Assembly: GCA_020832305.1 (NCBI GenBank)
Contig: JAFIEV010000089.1
Coordinates: 62,001 to 126,000 of the forward strand
Length of the DNA stretch: 64,000 nucleotides
From: Cyclobacteriaceae bacterium
GTDB lineage: Bacteria > Bacteroidota > Bacteroidia > Cytophagales > Cyclobacteriaceae
Direction: 5' to 3'
The translations under genes and the position numbers were made by a program. The notes below the pieces were generated by a model, which did not search any database, was not told the origin of the DNA, and saw only the letters and a list, made by a program, of their open reading frames with translations. The stretch's first letter is position 1. Every line of letters begins with the position of its first letter. Positions 61,880 through 64,000 of this stretch are shown here, piece by piece.

Positions 61880-63541
61880 ATGCTAATGAAATCATACCCA
61901 AACCTTGCCCTTTTATCAGCAATTTTTTCTTTGTCTTTGTTTACCTGTACTCCCAATGCTAAAGATGAAAAACTCATTCTGGCGTGGAATGTGATTTCTG
62001 AAGAGGCTATGCACAAAAACATTAAAGAACTTTCCTCTGATGACTTTATGGGCAGAGCTCCTTCAGGTGTGGGGGAAGAAAAAACCATACAATTTATCAG
62101 TAAAAAATGGGCAGACTTAGGCGTAGAACCGGCCAATGGCGATTCTTTTTTTCAGTCGGTGCCTTTGGCGGAGATCAAGTCGAGCCTAAATAGCGCATTA
62201 GTTTTAAAAGGAAATGAAACATCTCTTTCCCTGATTCACCGTGAGGAATTTGTTGGGGTAAGTCCACGACTGCAGGAAGAGATAGAAATCAAGGACAGTG
62301 AAGTTGTTTTTGCCGGTTATGGCATAGTTGCTCCGGAATATGAATGGAATGACTACAAATCTTTGGACGTTGAGGGAAAAACGGTAGTGGTTCTTGTAAA
62401 TGACCCTGGTTTTGCAACACAGGATCCTATACTTTTTACCGGAAGGCGTATGACATATTATGGTCGCTGGACTTACAAATTTGAAGAAGCTGCCAGACAA
62501 GGTGCATCGGCAATACTTATTATTCATGAAACGGAGCCGGCCAGCTATGGTTGGGGGGTAGTGGAAAGAGGAATGACGGGCACGCGATATGACCTGAATC
62601 CTGAAGATGGGAATGCATCTAAATGTGCCTTTCAAGGTTGGCTAAGCATGGAAGGTGCTTTGAAGATTTTCAAGGAAGCAGGTTATGATTTTGAGAACGA
62701 AAAAGAAAAAGCCTCAAAAAGAGAATTTGAAGCATTTTCACTGGGATTCACTTTATCTGTTTCCTTGAAAAACCAATTCAGGGAATCTATTTCAAATAAT
62801 GTTGCAGGTATTATAAGAGGAAGTAAAAAGCCAGATGAATACATTTACTACATGGCTCATTGGGATCATCTGGGTTTTGAAGAGAGCGAAAACCAAATTA
62901 AAATTTTTAATGGCGCCCAGGATAATGCTACTGGGATATCCGGGCTAATTGAATTGGCCAGGGCTTTTATGGCCTTACCAGAAAAACCAGAACGCAGCAT
63001 TGTATTACTCGCCGTCACAGCGGAAGAAAGAGGATTGCTGGGCTCAAAATATTATGCTGAGCATCCTTTGTTCCCACTTGATAAAACCATTGGAGGTGTA
63101 AATATTGATATGCTCAATGTCTACGGTCCGACTAAAGATGTTGTGGCGGTAGGTCACGGACTGTCAGACATGGATGAGTACCTGGCAAAAGCACTTGAAT
63201 TTTCAAACCGAAGCCTTTCTCCTGAGCAAAGACCAGAGGCTGGTAGTTTTTACCGTTCTGATCATTTTAATTTCGCGAAAAAGGGAGTACCTATGCTTTA
63301 TCTGGGTACTGGAATACATCACATTGAAAAAGGTGAAGAATGGCTCCGGGAACAAAAAAGAGATTTCAATGCCAACCATTACCATAAAGAAACAGATGAA
63401 TATGATCCCAACTGGGATTTGTCAGGGGCAGTTGAAGACCTCAAATTATTGTTTCATATTGGATACTTACTCAGCAAAGCTGACGAGTTTCCCCAGTACC
63501 ACGAAGGGGTACCATTTAGATCTGCCCGACCATATATCTAG
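61880..63541 (+). CDS. M28 family metallopeptidase lipoprotein
   Basis: A 553-residue exported zinc peptidase. The lipobox is SLFTC (Cys at about residue 23). A protease-associated-like insert lies at ~120-260 (VVFAGYGIVAPEYEWNDY, VVVLVNDPGF). The catalytic domain (~300-520) has the two-zinc ligands in MAHWDHLGF, AQDNATGISGLIE, TAEERGLLGSKYY (catalytic Glu), GVNIDMLNVYG and FYRSDHFNF. It is an aminopeptidase or carboxypeptidase by family. ATG 61880 is taken, with 61886 two codons later equally possible. It converges with the partial gene on the right edge. Confidence 0.93.
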   Translation: MLMKSYPNLALLSAIFSLSLFTCTPNAKDEKLILAWNVISEEAMHKNIKELSSDDFMGRAPSGVGEEKTIQFISKKWADLGVEPANGDSFFQSVPLAEIKSSLNSALVLKGNETSLSLIHREEFVGVSPRLQEEIEIKDSEVVFAGYGIVAPEYEWNDYKSLDVEGKTVVVLVNDPGFATQDPILFTGRRMTYYGRWTYKFEEAARQGASAILIIHETEPASYGWGVVERGMTGTRYDLNPEDGNASKCAFQGWLSMEGALKIFKEAGYDFENEKEKASKREFEAFSLGFTLSVSLKNQFRESISNNVAGIIRGSKKPDEYIYYMAHWDHLGFEESENQIKIFNGAQDNATGISGLIELARAFMALPEKPERSIVLLAVTAEERGLLGSKYYAEHPLFPLDKTIGGVNIDMLNVYGPTKDVVAVGHGLSDMDEYLAKALEFSNRSLSPEQRPEAGSFYRSDHFNFAKKGVPMLYLGTGIHHIEKGEEWLREQKRDFNANHYHKETDEYDPNWDLSGAVEDLKLLFHIGYLLSKADEFPQYHEGVPFRSARPYI

Positions 63542-63627
63542 CCTTATAAAAAAGCGCTCTGTTTATAAGTTTTATTTGGTGATTCGGCTTTCATCTGTTT
63601 ATAATTGTTTTTTAAGGTCAGAACCTG

Positions 63628-63713
63628 CCCCGTCTTTCGGGGTGGAACCTCCAATTCCCCGAAAGCTTTCGGGGCATTCCCATGTGTGAGAACCATTTTC
63701 TCATGGAGGTTTC
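63628..63713. repeat. Cluster of nested palindromes between convergent genes
   Basis: CCCCG-TCTTT-CGGGG (63628-63642), the perfect palindrome CCCCGAAAGCTTTCGGGG (63657-63674) and TGAGAA/TTCTCA (63687-63703) lie inside an outer pair GGAACCTCCA (63644-63653) and TGGAGGTTTC (63704-63713). It may be a bidirectional terminator or a REP-like element. No other copy was noticed in the window. Confidence 0.6.
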
Positions 63714-63714
63714 A

Positions 63715-64000
63715 TCAAATAATAAATGGCAAAAAGTCTTCAACCCATTGCGCCTTGATAAAAGTAGAGCCTTCCAATTTGTTCAGGTGGCAGATTCCCA
63801 GTGCATTGCTGAAAAAAATGGCATCAGCATGCAATAATTCTTCGCGCGGGCAGCATACTTCATTGGTTTGTACAGGTAATTTATCAATCAGGTAATTGCG
63901 CATAGTGCCTTCCACACAGCCGGTTTCAAGAGCGGGTGTAAACAATTGATCATCTTTTGACCAAAATATGTTACTATATAAAGCTTCGGAGATATTTCCC
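63715..64000 (-). CDS. Aminotransferase class IV (aminodeoxychorismate-lyase-like), 3' part
   Basis: The C-terminal ~94 codons of a gene whose 5' end is outside the window. Read from the edge on the minus strand it gives GNISEALYSNIFWS, then FTPALETGCVEGTMRNYLID and PREELLHADAIFFSNALGI, the closing half of a fold-type IV PLP enzyme. The NISEALYSNIFW / TGC.EGTMRN signature fits 4-amino-4-deoxychorismate lyase (PabC) best, with D-amino acid or branched-chain aminotransferase as alternatives. The catalytic Lys lies upstream, outside the window, so activity cannot be judged. Confidence 0.8.
   Translation of the reverse strand, partial: GNISEALYSNIFWSKDDQLFTPALETGCVEGTMRNYLIDKLPVQTNEVCCPREELLHADAIFFSNALGICHLNKLEGSTFIKAQWVEDFLPFII

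Noticed and set aside
63174-63689. 171-codon plus-strand open frame
   Set aside because: Mostly a frame-shifted shadow of the M28 peptidase running into the palindrome cluster.

Overview
The window is typical of a chromosome from the phylum Bacteroidota, probably a free-living, Cytophagales-like organism (order-level placement is inference). The evidence is a SusC/SusD pair, a giant secreted protein with a type B C-terminal sorting domain of the type IX secretion system (T9SS) next to a PorP/SprF-family protein, several lipoproteins and Tat substrates, and promoters of the Bacteroidota form (TTTG around -33, TAnnTTTG around -7). Base composition looks uniformly AT-rich. I found no transposase, integrase, phage gene or CRISPR array.

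Layout. 0-3.7 kb: an ECF sigma factor with a membrane TPR partner, an unrecognised lipoprotein, and tRNA-Cys. 3.9-13 kb: aconitase, two exported proteins on the minus strand (a DUF6807/PmoA-like protein and a choloylglycine-hydrolase-like protein without its catalytic Cys), then a complete Fe(III) ABC importer (FbpA-FbpB-FbpC). 13.4-25.1 kb: SusC/SusD, a Tat-exported HisC-like aminotransferase, a secreted clan GH-A-like protein, a TRIC channel with a MarR regulator, and a HAD-IB phosphatase, DegT aminotransferase and GT2 group. 25.3-39.6 kb: a surface/secretion block made of a 2321-residue T9SS adhesin, a PorP/SprF protein, an OmpA-PD40 protein, a TPR protein and an 11-repeat exported protein. 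39.6-49.6 kb: mostly housekeeping (murB, dCMP deaminase, accA) with a compact four-gene minus-strand operon, an orphan related to phage homing endonucleases, and an FAH-family enzyme. 49.7-52.2 kb: a GH116 glycosidase gene cut by an in-frame TAA. 52.4-57.7 kb: a four-gene phosphorelay whose genes mostly overlap. 57.7-64 kb: a UPF1-like helicase, Ldh-family and aldo/keto oxidoreductases, an M28 peptidase, and the 3' part of an aminodeoxychorismate-lyase-like gene running off the right edge.

The loci most worth following are the T9SS adhesin block, whose adhesin repeats follow an alternating two-repeat pattern, and the interrupted GH116 gene. Next come the kinase/receiver cluster, the Cys-less Ntn-hydrolase homologue, the domesticated Hef-like orphan and the Tat-exported PLP enzyme. 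Functions are assigned from recognised family motifs in the translated sequence. No database search was run.
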